DNA of 64,000 nucleotides from positions 496,001 through 560,000 of the forward strand of contig NZ_LZDB01000001.1 of the NCBI RefSeq assembly GCF_001676655.1. Reading direction: 5' to 3'. This document shows, in pieces, positions 9,458 to 17,526 of the stretch. The notes below the pieces were generated by a model. It was not told the origin of the DNA. It saw nothing but the letters and a program-made list of their open reading frames with translations, and did not search any database. The stretch's first letter is position 1, and every line of letters starts with the position of its first letter. The position numbers were made by a program, and so were the translations under genes. The DNA is from Perlucidibaca aquatica (GTDB lineage: Bacteria > Pseudomonadota > Gammaproteobacteria > Pseudomonadales > Moraxellaceae).

Positions 9458-11083
9458 ATGACTGTGCTCGAATCCCGAATTAATTCGCAGGACGAACTCT
9501 TCCGCGCCAACCGCGACGGCATGCTGGCCGCCGTCGCCGCCCTGCGTGAAGTCGAAAGCAAGGTTCGCGGCTCGGAAGAGAAAGCCCGCGCCAAGTTCCA
9601 CAAGCGCAAGCAGATGCTGCCGCGCGAACGCCTGCATCTGCTGCTCGATCGCGGCTCGCCATTCCTCGAGCTGTCCACCCTGTGCGGCTACAAGATGCAC
9701 GACGACCGCGACGGCTCGCTGGCTGGCGGCAACATGATCGCCGGCATCGGCTATGTCGAGGGCGTGCGCTGCCTGATCGTGGCCTCCAACAGCGCCATCA
9801 AGGGCGGCACCATGACGCCCTGGGGCGTGCAGAAGACGCTGCGCCTGCAAGAGATCGCGCTGCAGCAGAAGCTGCCCGTGGTGTCGATGATCGAGTCCGG
9901 TGGCGCCAACCTGATGTATCAGGCCGAGCTGTTCATCCCCGGCGGACGCACTTTCGCCAACCAGGCGCGGCTGTCGGCGGCGGGCATCCCGCAGGTCACG
10001 GTCGTGCACGGTTCGTCGACGGCAGGCGGTGCTTACATGCCGGGTCTGTCGGACTATGTCGTGATGATCCGCAAGCAGGCCAAGGTCTTCCTCGCCGGCC
10101 CGCCGCTGTTGCTCGCCGCCACCGGCGAAGTGGCCATCGATGAAGATCTGGGCGGTGCCGAGATGCACACCCAGCTCGCCGGTACTGCCGAATTTCTCGC
10201 CGAGAACGACGCCGACGGCATCCGCATGGCGCGCGAGATCGTGCGCAGCCTGAACTGGAATGCCGACAAGCCGGCCGTGCCGCGCGTGCCGGTGCGCGCC
10301 CCGCTGTATGACATCGAGGAAGTTTGCGGCGTGGTCTCGGCCGACTACCGCAAGCCCTTCGATCCGCGCGAAGTCATCATGCGTTTGGTCGATGCCTCCG
10401 AGTTCCTCGAGTTCAAGAACGAATACGACAAGCAGACCGTCTGCGGTCGCGCCGTCATTGATGGCCATCAGGTCGGCATCATCAGCAACAACGGCCCGAT
10501 CACCACGGCCGGTGCCACCAAGGCCGGCCAGTTCATCCAGCTCTGCTGCCACGCCAACATCCCCATCGTGTACCTGATGAACACCACCGGCTACATGGTC
10601 GGCTCGGCGTCGGAGCAGGGCGGCATCGTCAAGCATGGCTCGAAGATGATCCAGGCCGTGGCCAATGCCACCGTGCCGCAGATCACCATCGTCATGGGCG
10701 GCTCGTTTGGCGCCGGCAACTACGGCATGTGCGGTCGCGGCTTCGGCCCGCACTTCATCTTCGCCTGGCCGAACAGCCGCACCGCCGTCATGGGCGGCGA
10801 GCAGGCCGCCAAGGTCATGTCGGTGATCACGCGTGAGAAATGGAACAAGGAAGGCCGCGCCATCGGCGAGCAGGAAGAGTTCATGCTCAATGCCCTGGAG
10901 CAGCAGATCATCGGCAAGTTCGACGAGGACGGCCATGCCTTCGCGGCATCCGCGCGCCTCTTCGATGACGGCCTGATCGACCCGCGCGATACCCGTCGCG
11001 TGCTCGCCTTGACGCTGTCCATTTGCCGTGAAGCTCCGTTGCGCACCGTGCGTCGCAACAGCTTCGGCGTGTCGCGATTCTGA
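9458..11083 (+). CDS. Biotin-dependent acyl-CoA carboxylase, beta (carboxyltransferase) subunit
   Basis: A 541-residue carboxyltransferase subunit that moves CO2 from biotin to a 3-methyl-branched enoyl-CoA (methylcrotonyl-CoA or geranyl-CoA class). The ClpP/crotonase-fold halves are recognisable: SGGANLMYQAELF, VVHGSSTAGGAYMPGLSD and FLAGPPLLLAATGE in the N half, and YLMNTTGYMVG, MGGSFGAGNYGM and WPNSRTAVMGGEQAA in the C half. It pairs with the alpha subunit at 11969. The stretch around ARLSAAGIPQVTVVHGSSTA looks to me closer to geranyl-CoA carboxylase-like beta subunits than to standard LiuB, but this is from memory and needs an alignment. Same operon as the dehydrogenase and AtuA-like genes. 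Confidence 0.9.
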   Translation: MTVLESRINSQDELFRANRDGMLAAVAALREVESKVRGSEEKARAKFHKRKQMLPRERLHLLLDRGSPFLELSTLCGYKMHDDRDGSLAGGNMIAGIGYVEGVRCLIVASNSAIKGGTMTPWGVQKTLRLQEIALQQKLPVVSMIESGGANLMYQAELFIPGGRTFANQARLSAAGIPQVTVVHGSSTAGGAYMPGLSDYVVMIRKQAKVFLAGPPLLLAATGEVAIDEDLGGAEMHTQLAGTAEFLAENDADGIRMAREIVRSLNWNADKPAVPRVPVRAPLYDIEEVCGVVSADYRKPFDPREVIMRLVDASEFLEFKNEYDKQTVCGRAVIDGHQVGIISNNGPITTAGATKAGQFIQLCCHANIPIVYLMNTTGYMVGSASEQGGIVKHGSKMIQAVANATVPQITIVMGGSFGAGNYGMCGRGFGPHFIFAWPNSRTAVMGGEQAAKVMSVITREKWNKEGRAIGEQEEFMLNALEQQIIGKFDEDGHAFAASARLFDDGLIDPRDTRRVLALTLSICREAPLRTVRRNSFGVSRF

Positions 11084-11096
11084 TCGGGAGATGACC

Positions 11097-11972
11097 ATGA
11101 GCTTTCCTCAAACGAACCAGATCCGTCTCGATTTCGACAGCGCGCGCGGCCTGCTGCGCCTGACCCTGAACCGGCCTGATGCCCGCAATGCGCTCAACCC
11201 GGAGATGGTCGCCGAGCTGATCGCCGTCTTCCGTCATCTGCACGAGCGCGCCGATGTGCGCGTGGTGCTGATGCGCGGTGCCGGCGGCCATTTCTGCGCC
11301 GGTGCCGACCTCAAGGGCGTCTTCAGCGATGTTGCAAAACCGTTGGCGCCCGGAGTGGCTGACCCTATCGTGGCGGTGAATCGCTCCTTCGGCGAGATGC
11401 TGCGTTCGGCAGCGGCCATCCCGCAGGTGCTGGTGACTATCTGTGAAGGCGGCGTGCTCGGCGGCGGCTTCGGCCTTGCCTGCGTGTCTGATATTGCCTT
11501 CGCCCATGTCGACAGTAAGTTCGGCATGCCCGAGACCTCGCGCGGCCTGCCGCCGGCGCAGATCGCGCCATTTGTGGTCGAGCGCATCGGCCTTACGCAG
11601 GCGCGCCGTCTCTGCCTGACCAGCGCCCAGTTCAATGGCCGCGAGGCGCTGCGCCTTGGCCTCGTGCACGAAACCTTTGCCGATGAAGCCGAGCTAGCCG
11701 AGCGCCTCGGTCTGACGCTGACGCAGATCCTGCGTTGCGCGCCGGCCGCGAATGCGCGCACCAAGCAGATCCTGCTTAGCGTCGGGCACATCGACCCGGA
11801 CGCCGTGCTCGATCAGGCCGCCGCGCATTTCGCCGCCTGTGCCCGCAGCACGGAAGCGCCGGAAGGCATCGGTGCCTTTTTGCAGAAGCGCGAGGCGAAC
11901 TGGGCCTCCACGATCACGGCGGCGGATGCTGCCGCTCTTAACCCCAACCTTTCGCAGGAGCCGTCGGCATGA
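11097..11972 (+). CDS. Enoyl-CoA hydratase/isomerase (methylglutaconyl-CoA hydratase type)
   Basis: A 291-residue crotonase-fold hydratase. It adds water to the carboxylated enoyl-CoA (LiuC or AtuE step). Family blocks are LNRPDARNALNPEMVAEL, GAGGHFCAGADLKG (oxyanion loop) and EGGVLGGGFGLACVSDIAFA (second oxyanion and active-site helix). Two in-frame ATGs lie at 11091 and 11097. The second is preferred because GGGAG sits 7 bases ahead of it but directly abuts the first. Its stop overlaps the start of the carboxylase alpha gene (ATGA), implying translational coupling. Canonical LiuC-type members have acidic residues near the second loop; I did not confirm these by alignment. Confidence 0.87.
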   Translation: MSFPQTNQIRLDFDSARGLLRLTLNRPDARNALNPEMVAELIAVFRHLHERADVRVVLMRGAGGHFCAGADLKGVFSDVAKPLAPGVADPIVAVNRSFGEMLRSAAAIPQVLVTICEGGVLGGGFGLACVSDIAFAHVDSKFGMPETSRGLPPAQIAPFVVERIGLTQARRLCLTSAQFNGREALRLGLVHETFADEAELAERLGLTLTQILRCAPAANARTKQILLSVGHIDPDAVLDQAAAHFAACARSTEAPEGIGAFLQKREANWASTITAADAAALNPNLSQEPSA

Positions 11973-13996
11973 GCCGTTTCGACACTGTTCTCATCGCCAA
12001 CCGTGGCGAGATCGCGGCGCGCATCATCCGTGGCTGCCGCGCCGCCGGCTACCGCACCGTGGCCGTCTACTCGGAAGCTGACCGCGATGCCCTGCATGTG
12101 CGCGAAGCCGACACCGCCGTCTGTATCGGCCCGGGCCCGGTCGGCGAGTCCTACCTCTGCATCGACAAGCTAATCGCCGCCGCGCAGCAGAGCGGTGCCG
12201 GCGCCGTGCATCCCGGCTACGGCTTCCTGTCCGAGCGTGAAGCTTTCGCGCAGGCGGTGCAGGATGCCGGGCTGGTGTTCATCGGGCCGGACCCTTTCGC
12301 CATCGAAGCCATGGGCAACAAGAGCGCGTCCAAGGAACGCATGATCGCCGCCAACGTGCCCTGCGTGCCGGGCTACCAAGGCGCGGGTCAGGATGACGAT
12401 CTGCTGGTCGCGGAGGCTATCAAGGTCGGCCTGCCGGTGATGGTCAAGGCCGCATCTGGCGGCGGTGGTCGTGGCATGCGTCTGGTGCACGAAGCGTCCG
12501 AGCTCAAGGCCGCCATCCAGTCCGCGCGCAGCGAGGCGCAGAATGCCTTTGGCGATGGCCAGCTGCTGATCGAGAAGGCCGTGCTGCAGGCGCGCCACGT
12601 CGAGATCCAGGTCTTCGGCGACCGTCACGGCAATGTCGTCTACCTCGGCGAGCGCGACTGCTCGGTGCAGCGTCGCAACCAGAAAGTCATCGAAGAAGCG
12701 CCATCGCCAGCGGTCAGCGAATCGCTGCGCGCCCGCATGGGCAAGGCCGCAGTCGCCGCTGCCAAGGCCGTGAACTATGTCGGTGCCGGCACCGTCGAGT
12801 TCATGCTCGCCGCCGATGGTCATTTCTACTTCCTGGAGATGAACACGCGCCTGCAGGTTGAACACCCTGTCACTGAGATGATTTATGACCTCGACCTCGT
12901 GGCCTGGCAGCTGCTGGTCGCTCAGGGCGAGCCGCTGCCGCTGACGCAGGTTGAGCTTGATGAGCGTCGTCACGGCCACGCCATTGAAGTGCGTCTCTGT
13001 GCCGAAGATCCGGCGCGCGGTTTCCTGCCGCAAACCGGCAAGATCCTCGCCTGGCAAACGCCGACTGGCCCCGGCCTGCGCGCCGACCACTGCGTCATCG
13101 AAGGCGGCGTCATCTCGCCGTACTACGACTCGCTGCAGGGCAAGCTCATCGTCTGGGGCGAGACGCGCACGCAGGCGATCAAGAAGCTCATCGCCATGCT
13201 CGCCGATACCGCCTACCTCGGCCTCGCCAGCAACCGCGACTTCCTGATTCAGCTGCTCTCGCACGACGAGTTCCAAGGCCCGGGCGTGACCACCGGCTTC
13301 ATCGCCGAACACTTCCCAGCTGAGCGCATCACCGCGCTGGCCGAGCCAACACCGGCGCATCGCGCGCTGGCGGCGGCGCTCATCGTGCATACGGATGCCC
13401 AGGCGCTGCAGCAGAAAGGCGAGCTCGATAGCACCTTGCTGGGCTGGCACAGCGCCAACGGCACGCCGGTTTTGCTCAAGCTGCGTCACGGCGAAACGCA
13501 GGTCACGCTCGATGTTGAAGTCACGGCCTTCGGCGAATACACCGTAACGGTCGATGACAGCGAAGCAGCGGCCGAGGCTGTGCGCATCGTTTCCGTGCAA
13601 GGTTGCCGCGTTGATTACCTCGCGCATGGCCGTCGCCAGCACGCTTGGTTCGCACGGGGAGCCTCTGCACAGGGCGCTCAGCTTTGGCTCGCCAATGCCG
13701 ATGTCGCGCAGCCGCTCACCACCTGCTTCATCGATGCCACCTACGAGCCGGCACAGACCGTCGAAGCCGGCAGCGATGGCCGCATCCTCGCGCCTATCGA
13801 CGGCAAGGTGGTCAGCGTTGCTGTACAAGCTGGGCAGAAGGTAGCCAAGGGTGACTTATTACTGGTGCTGGAAGCCATGAAGATGGAGTTCCGCCTGCAG
13901 GCCCCGGTGGCCGGCATGGTCGAGCTGGTGACGGCGAGTGCTGGCGCACAGGTTGGCTTAAGGCAGTTGTTGGTGCAGATCACGCCGGCGGGGTGA
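11969..13996 (+). CDS. Biotin-dependent acyl-CoA carboxylase, alpha (biotin carboxylase/BCCP) subunit
   Basis: A 675-residue subunit combining an ATP-grasp biotin carboxylase (about residues 1-450), a linker/BT region and a C-terminal biotin-carrier domain. IANRGEIAARIIRGCRAAGY is the N-terminal block. VKAASGGGGRGMR is the glycine-rich ATP loop, EMNTRLQVEHPVTEM the active-site block, and LEAMKME carries the biotinylated Lys638. It partners the beta subunit at 9458 and overlaps the hydratase by four bases. It could be methylcrotonyl-CoA (LiuD) or geranyl-CoA (AtuF) carboxylase. No HMG-CoA lyase gene follows, so the pathway is not completed inside this operon. Confidence 0.92.
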   Translation: MSRFDTVLIANRGEIAARIIRGCRAAGYRTVAVYSEADRDALHVREADTAVCIGPGPVGESYLCIDKLIAAAQQSGAGAVHPGYGFLSEREAFAQAVQDAGLVFIGPDPFAIEAMGNKSASKERMIAANVPCVPGYQGAGQDDDLLVAEAIKVGLPVMVKAASGGGGRGMRLVHEASELKAAIQSARSEAQNAFGDGQLLIEKAVLQARHVEIQVFGDRHGNVVYLGERDCSVQRRNQKVIEEAPSPAVSESLRARMGKAAVAAAKAVNYVGAGTVEFMLAADGHFYFLEMNTRLQVEHPVTEMIYDLDLVAWQLLVAQGEPLPLTQVELDERRHGHAIEVRLCAEDPARGFLPQTGKILAWQTPTGPGLRADHCVIEGGVISPYYDSLQGKLIVWGETRTQAIKKLIAMLADTAYLGLASNRDFLIQLLSHDEFQGPGVTTGFIAEHFPAERITALAEPTPAHRALAAALIVHTDAQALQQKGELDSTLLGWHSANGTPVLLKLRHGETQVTLDVEVTAFGEYTVTVDDSEAAAEAVRIVSVQGCRVDYLAHGRRQHAWFARGASAQGAQLWLANADVAQPLTTCFIDATYEPAQTVEAGSDGRILAPIDGKVVSVAVQAGQKVAKGDLLLVLEAMKMEFRLQAPVAGMVELVTASAGAQVGLRQLLVQITPAG

Positions 13997-14018
13997 GGTT
14001 TAGCGGCTTATGCGTGCA

Positions 14019-14055
14019 CAATATGTATAGAAAATCCGATTTTCTATACATATTG
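14019..14055. promoter_or_regulatory. Operator-like perfect palindrome 1 upstream of fic
   Basis: A perfect inverted repeat with two 18-base arms (14019-14036 and 14038-14055) around a single central base. Its core is GTATAGAA-N9-TTCTATAC. The same core with the same nine-base spacer recurs at 14063-14093, 41 bp away centre to centre, i.e. about four helical turns. The likely binder is the winged-helix C-terminal domain of the downstream Fic protein. Confidence 0.8.
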
Positions 14056-14062
14056 CGGTGGT

Positions 14063-14093
14063 CGTGTATAGAATCAAGTAGTTTCTATACACG
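14063..14093. promoter_or_regulatory. Operator-like palindrome 2 upstream of fic
   Basis: Inverted repeat with 11-base arms (14063-14073 and 14083-14093) and a nine-base centre. It shares GTATAGAA-N9-TTCTATAC with the site at 14019-14055 and ends 30 bases before the fic start, so binding would block transcription or initiation. Confidence 0.8.
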
Positions 14094-14123
14094 AGCCCTG
14101 TTGCAGGGTGCAGGGATTTTGCC

Positions 14124-15197
14124 ATGACCGCATTACTACCGCTGCAAGCCTTGAACCCTGCGCGTTTCGATACGCCAGTCATCCTGAAGCGATTGGCTGT
14201 TAGCAGCCGGAAGCTGGCTGAGCTGAAGGGTGTTGCGGCATCCATCCCGCATCAAGGCATCCTGATCAATACGCTAGGCTTGCAAGAGGCTAAGGATAGC
14301 TCGGAAATTGAAAACATCATCACCACACATGATGAGTTGTTCAAGCAAGATGTGGCGCTAGTATCCAATCCGGCAGCGAAAGAGGTTCATCGCTACCGTC
14401 AGGCCTTGCGGCGCGGCTATGAGCTGGTACAGAGCACGCAGCTCATGACTACCAACCACATTATTGAGATGCAGGCCGAGCTGGAGCACAACCAAGCCGG
14501 GTTGCGGAAGTTGCCGGGCACTGTCCTGAAAAACAGCCAAGGACTTACGGTTTATACACCGCCTCAGCATCCTGACGAGATTATTCGCTTGATGGGCGAT
14601 CTTGAGCGCTTCATGAATGACAGCGCCGACTTTGATGTTGACCCACTGATTAAAATGGCGCTGATGCACCACCAGTTCGAATCTATCCATCCGTTCTATG
14701 ACGGCAACGGCCGCACCGGTCGCCTGCTCAATGTGCTCTATCTCGTCAAGGAAGGCCTGCTTGATGTACCGGTGCTATACCTGTCGCGGCATATTGTGCG
14801 CACCAAGGCCGACTACTATGCGCTGCTGCAAACAGTGCGCGAAAACGATACTTGGGAAGCGTGGGTGCTGTACATGCTGGAAGCTGTGGAGCAGACGGCG
14901 GGCCAAACCATCAATACGATTCACGCTATTAAGACGGCGCTATTCGACTACAAGCATCGCATCCGTGAACAGTTCAAGTTCTATAGTCAGGATCTGATCA
15001 ATAACCTGTTCACGCACCCGTATACCAAGGTCGAGTTTGTGCAGCGAGACCTCAAAGTGTCGCGTTTGACGGCAGCTAAGTACCTTGATGCATTAGCGGA
15101 TGGCGGATTTGTGCAGAAGCAAAAGATTGGTCGCAGCAACTATTATGTCAATGTTGCCTTGAGTGCGATTCTTATGGATACGAGTTTAGCCAAGTGA
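14124..15197 (+). CDS. Class II Fic-family protein with C-terminal winged helix
   Basis: A 357-residue Fic protein, a family that transfers AMP to target hydroxyls. The catalytic motif HPFYDGNGRTGR begins at His189. An N-terminal inhibitory motif of the class II form (S/T-x3-E-G/N) is present as Ser59-x3-Glu63-Asn64, so activity is expected to be self-repressed. The C-terminal ~60 residues (VEFVQRDLKVSRLTAAKYL, then GRSNYYVN) form a winged helix-turn-helix, suggesting that the protein represses its own promoter through the two palindromes upstream. Overall it is like the SoFic group. It follows the carboxylase operon but has its own AT-rich promoter region. The target is unknown. Confidence 0.9.
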   Translation: MTALLPLQALNPARFDTPVILKRLAVSSRKLAELKGVAASIPHQGILINTLGLQEAKDSSEIENIITTHDELFKQDVALVSNPAAKEVHRYRQALRRGYELVQSTQLMTTNHIIEMQAELEHNQAGLRKLPGTVLKNSQGLTVYTPPQHPDEIIRLMGDLERFMNDSADFDVDPLIKMALMHHQFESIHPFYDGNGRTGRLLNVLYLVKEGLLDVPVLYLSRHIVRTKADYYALLQTVRENDTWEAWVLYMLEAVEQTAGQTINTIHAIKTALFDYKHRIREQFKFYSQDLINNLFTHPYTKVEFVQRDLKVSRLTAAKYLDALADGGFVQKQKIGRSNYYVNVALSAILMDTSLAK

Positions 15198-15302
15198 TGT
15201 ATTCACCGCTGAGAGGGGGCATATGACTTATCCGGACAAACTCCATTGTCACGGCGACAACATTTGCTGGACACGCTGGCAAATTTGTTGGGCGATGACT
15301 TT

Positions 15303-15404
15303 ATGATGCGCATGAGCACTGACGCCCGCTATGTCGATGGCTATCGCATCTGGCTGCGCTTTGATACGCAGGCGGCTCGCTTCGCGATCCGATTTTGTCT
15401 TTAA
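15303..15404 (+). pseudogene. Possible DUF2442-type remnant
   Basis: A 33-residue reading frame, MRMSTDARYVDGYRIWLRF and onwards. Its N-terminal pattern, a short lead-in then GYRIWLRFD, resembles the start of DUF2442 proteins, which are usually 80 or more residues, often sit beside DUF4160 proteins, and occur near toxin-antitoxin loci. It stops early inside the first XRE operator. The rest of the 277-base gap upstream (15198-15302) shows nothing else recognisable. Likely a truncated remnant, but chance similarity is possible. Confidence 0.3.
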
Positions 15405-15410
15405 GGCAAA
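15394..15410. promoter_or_regulatory. Operator-like repeat A upstream of XRE gene
   Basis: TTTGTC-N5-GGCAAA, an imperfect inverted repeat. The matching TTTGCC-N5-GGCAAA lies at 15438-15454, 44 bp away centre to centre. Between them is an AT-rich stretch that probably holds the promoter. Confidence 0.55.
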
Positions 15411-15437
15411 ATAAAGAATAAAAATTGCTTTATTGGC

Positions 15438-15454
15438 TTTGCCTTGATGGCAAA
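15438..15454. promoter_or_regulatory. Operator-like repeat B upstream of XRE gene
   Basis: TTTGCC-N5-GGCAAA, extendable to GCTTTGCC/GGCAAAGC. It ends 20 bases before the XRE start codon and shares its design with 15394-15410, suggesting autoregulation by the XRE dimer. Confidence 0.6.
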
Positions 15455-15474
15455 GCAACCAGAACAATCAGGCC

Positions 15475-15834
15475 ATGAAAATTGGTCTAGTCATCAAGGG
15501 TTTACGAATCGAACAGGGCCTTAAGTTAGAGGCGCTGGCAAACGATCTTGATCTGGCCGCCAGTACGTTGTCGCGTATTGAAAGCGGTAGTCGCAACCCC
15601 TCGCTGGACGTGTTAGCAGCGCTAGCAGAGGCGCTTGGCGTGAAGGTCAGCGATATTTTTAATGAGGCCGAGCGTGCCTCGGCCATGGCCTCTAGCTTGG
15701 CGCGCGAAGTGCCCAGTGACTACGATGCTTCAGGTCTCCAACTTCGCCGTATTTATCGCAGCCTCACCTCAGCGAATCAGCTCATCGCCTTAGACGTACT
15801 CAAGACGCTCGCCAAATCCCAAAAAGTTGATTGA
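15475..15834 (+). CDS. XRE-family helix-turn-helix regulator
   Basis: A 119-residue DNA-binding protein. Residues 5-60 form a Cro/CI-type helix-turn-helix (LKLEALANDLDLAASTLSRI then ESGSRNPSLDVLAALAEALG). The ~60-residue tail is unassigned. Only a weak CAGG precedes the ATG. Two matching palindromes upstream point to autoregulation. No partner toxin is adjacent; the nearest candidates are the Fic gene, about 280 bases upstream, and the truncated frame between them. It may be the surviving regulator of a decayed module or a general repressor. Confidence 0.85.
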   Translation: MKIGLVIKGLRIEQGLKLEALANDLDLAASTLSRIESGSRNPSLDVLAALAEALGVKVSDIFNEAERASAMASSLAREVPSDYDASGLQLRRIYRSLTSANQLIALDVLKTLAKSQKVD

Positions 15835-15903
15835 ATCATCGCTGGCTCCATGCCCGTTTTCTGAGTACCTTTCGAGCATAAAAATAAGAAAAGGTTTGCT
15901 GTC

Positions 15904-17469
15904 ATGAACGGTGTTCGCAGTTTAAGCATGGGCTTGCTCGCCACTGCACTTCTGGCTTGTGGCGATGGCCCAGGCCCTTCCTCCTCTTCGCCTTCAGGCG
16001 TTAACGATCCTGCCCCCGCGGCCGCGGGCCTGCCTTTGCTGGGTGGTCTGGGCGGCGGTGAGGATGACCCAGCCTGCGGTACGTATTCAGATGGTAGTGC
16101 TGGGTTCGCTGCCTGCGAGCTGAAGAATTTTGCACGCGTCAGCGAGGCGGCGCGAGAAGAGGCGACCAATCCCGTTTTTCTGCAGCGCTTACAAGCGCAA
16201 AGCCTGGCGAATTTGCAGGCGTATCTAGCCCGAATCGCGTCTGACCCCAGCTATTTGCCGGTGGGCGCAGGCGGCATTCCGCTCAACACCCCGGTAACGC
16301 CCTTGTGTGCGAGCTGGAGCATGCAATGTGCCGGTGATCCGTTTCGCTATCCCGGGGTAGATCCGTTTTACGAGCGCGAGGCCGTTGTTGAGTCGGTGAC
16401 CTACTACGATCGCGAGTGTGCGCGAATTTCGGGCCATGTCTGGCGCCCGAAAAACTCAACGGGGCCGTTGCCTACCGTGGTCATCGAAAACGGTTCTGTG
16501 CAGGCGCCAGAGCCGCTGTATTGGTGGATGGCACAGGCGTTAGTGCGATCGGGATATGCCGTGATGACCTTTGATCCGCGCGGGCAGGGTCGCTCCGATC
16601 AGCAGACGCCCACGGGCGGGCAGGGCAGTAACGCGAATTCAGCGGTGTTCTGGGAAGGCTTGGTGGATGCCATTGATTTCTTTCGCTCCACGCCAGCCAA
16701 GCCCTACCCGCACAACACCAGCTGTGCAGGCACGTATCCCACGGTAGTCACCGCGTTTAATCCACAGCATGGCGTGCAGGATCGCGAGCGACTCGGCATT
16801 GTCGGTCACTCCTTGGGCGCTACCGGGGTGTCGGTCGTGCAGAGTTATGGTGCGGCGGGTGCAGAGCCGTGGCCGGGAAAAATAGATGCCAGCAATCCCG
16901 TCGATGTGGCCGTGGGTTGGGATGGTTTGCGGGCTCCCGGTGAAGACTCATCGGGTGGCTTGTCTACGCTCACGGGCTTGCTCGGTCAGGGTGGAGAAAT
17001 GCCTAAAGTTGTGGCGCGAGTGCCCAGCATGGGGCAGAACAGTGAATACGGCTTAACACCCGTGCCATTTACATCAGCGCCTCCTAAAGACGGCCAGCTG
17101 GCACCGTTTAAAGCGTGGCAGACGGCTGGCGTTCCCGTTTTCGAGTTCACCATTCGTGGCAGTTCACACTATGAGTGGTCGCTGCTGCCAACTTTCCCGG
17201 CCACGTCATGGTGTCCAGAAGTCATTGACGGGCGCTGTGTGGGAGGCTGGGGGCGACCGATGGCTGAACATTACACGCTGGCCTGGCTTGATCGCTGGCT
17301 GAAGCGGGATGGCGAAATGGGTTTCGCAGATGCCGATAATCGTCTGCTTGCAGACGCTCAATTTCTACCGCGTTTTAGCTTTTATTATCAGTCCGCACGT
17401 GATTTTCCGACACGCAAAGGCGCATTGGCAAAATGTGCAGATATCTTGGCGGGATGCGCAAAGCCTTGA
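15904..17469 (+). CDS. Secreted alpha/beta-hydrolase lipoprotein
   Basis: A 521-residue predicted lipoprotein. The signal peptide ends with lipobox LLAC (Cys20), followed by a Ser/Pro/Gly-rich linker. The hydrolase core shows FDPRGQGRSDQ and the nucleophile elbow GIVGHSLGATG. A late His in GSSHYEWSLLP is a candidate for the catalytic His. Eight or more Cys residues suggest disulfides outside the cytoplasm. It is likely anchored to the outer or inner membrane facing the periplasm and acts on an ester or amide, substrate unknown. It stands alone, with its own short upstream region. Confidence 0.8.
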   Translation: MNGVRSLSMGLLATALLACGDGPGPSSSSPSGVNDPAPAAAGLPLLGGLGGGEDDPACGTYSDGSAGFAACELKNFARVSEAAREEATNPVFLQRLQAQSLANLQAYLARIASDPSYLPVGAGGIPLNTPVTPLCASWSMQCAGDPFRYPGVDPFYEREAVVESVTYYDRECARISGHVWRPKNSTGPLPTVVIENGSVQAPEPLYWWMAQALVRSGYAVMTFDPRGQGRSDQQTPTGGQGSNANSAVFWEGLVDAIDFFRSTPAKPYPHNTSCAGTYPTVVTAFNPQHGVQDRERLGIVGHSLGATGVSVVQSYGAAGAEPWPGKIDASNPVDVAVGWDGLRAPGEDSSGGLSTLTGLLGQGGEMPKVVARVPSMGQNSEYGLTPVPFTSAPPKDGQLAPFKAWQTAGVPVFEFTIRGSSHYEWSLLPTFPATSWCPEVIDGRCVGGWGRPMAEHYTLAWLDRWLKRDGEMGFADADNRLLADAQFLPRFSFYYQSARDFPTRKGALAKCADILAGCAKP

Positions 17470-17526
17470 TCGTGACCGGTTGGTCATTTATGCTCGTAAC
17501 AATATTCGACAAAAGTTAATTTGAGC

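Noticed and set aside
7348-9678. A 776-codon open frame on the minus strand
   Set aside because: It lies fully opposite the acyl-CoA dehydrogenase/AtuA/carboxylase genes, and its translation (rich in His, Arg, Asp, Gly) is the usual shadow of GC-rich coding sequence with no recognisable domain.
9317-11098. A 593-codon open frame on the minus strand
   Set aside because: Shadow of the carboxylase beta gene; no domain, composition typical of an antisense frame.
12170-13828. A 552-codon open frame on the minus strand
   Set aside because: Antisense to the carboxylase alpha gene with no protein family signature.
17471-17484. TGACC-ggtt-GGTCA hairpin as a terminator of the lipoprotein hydrolase gene
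   Set aside because: Five-base stem without a T run; too weak to call.
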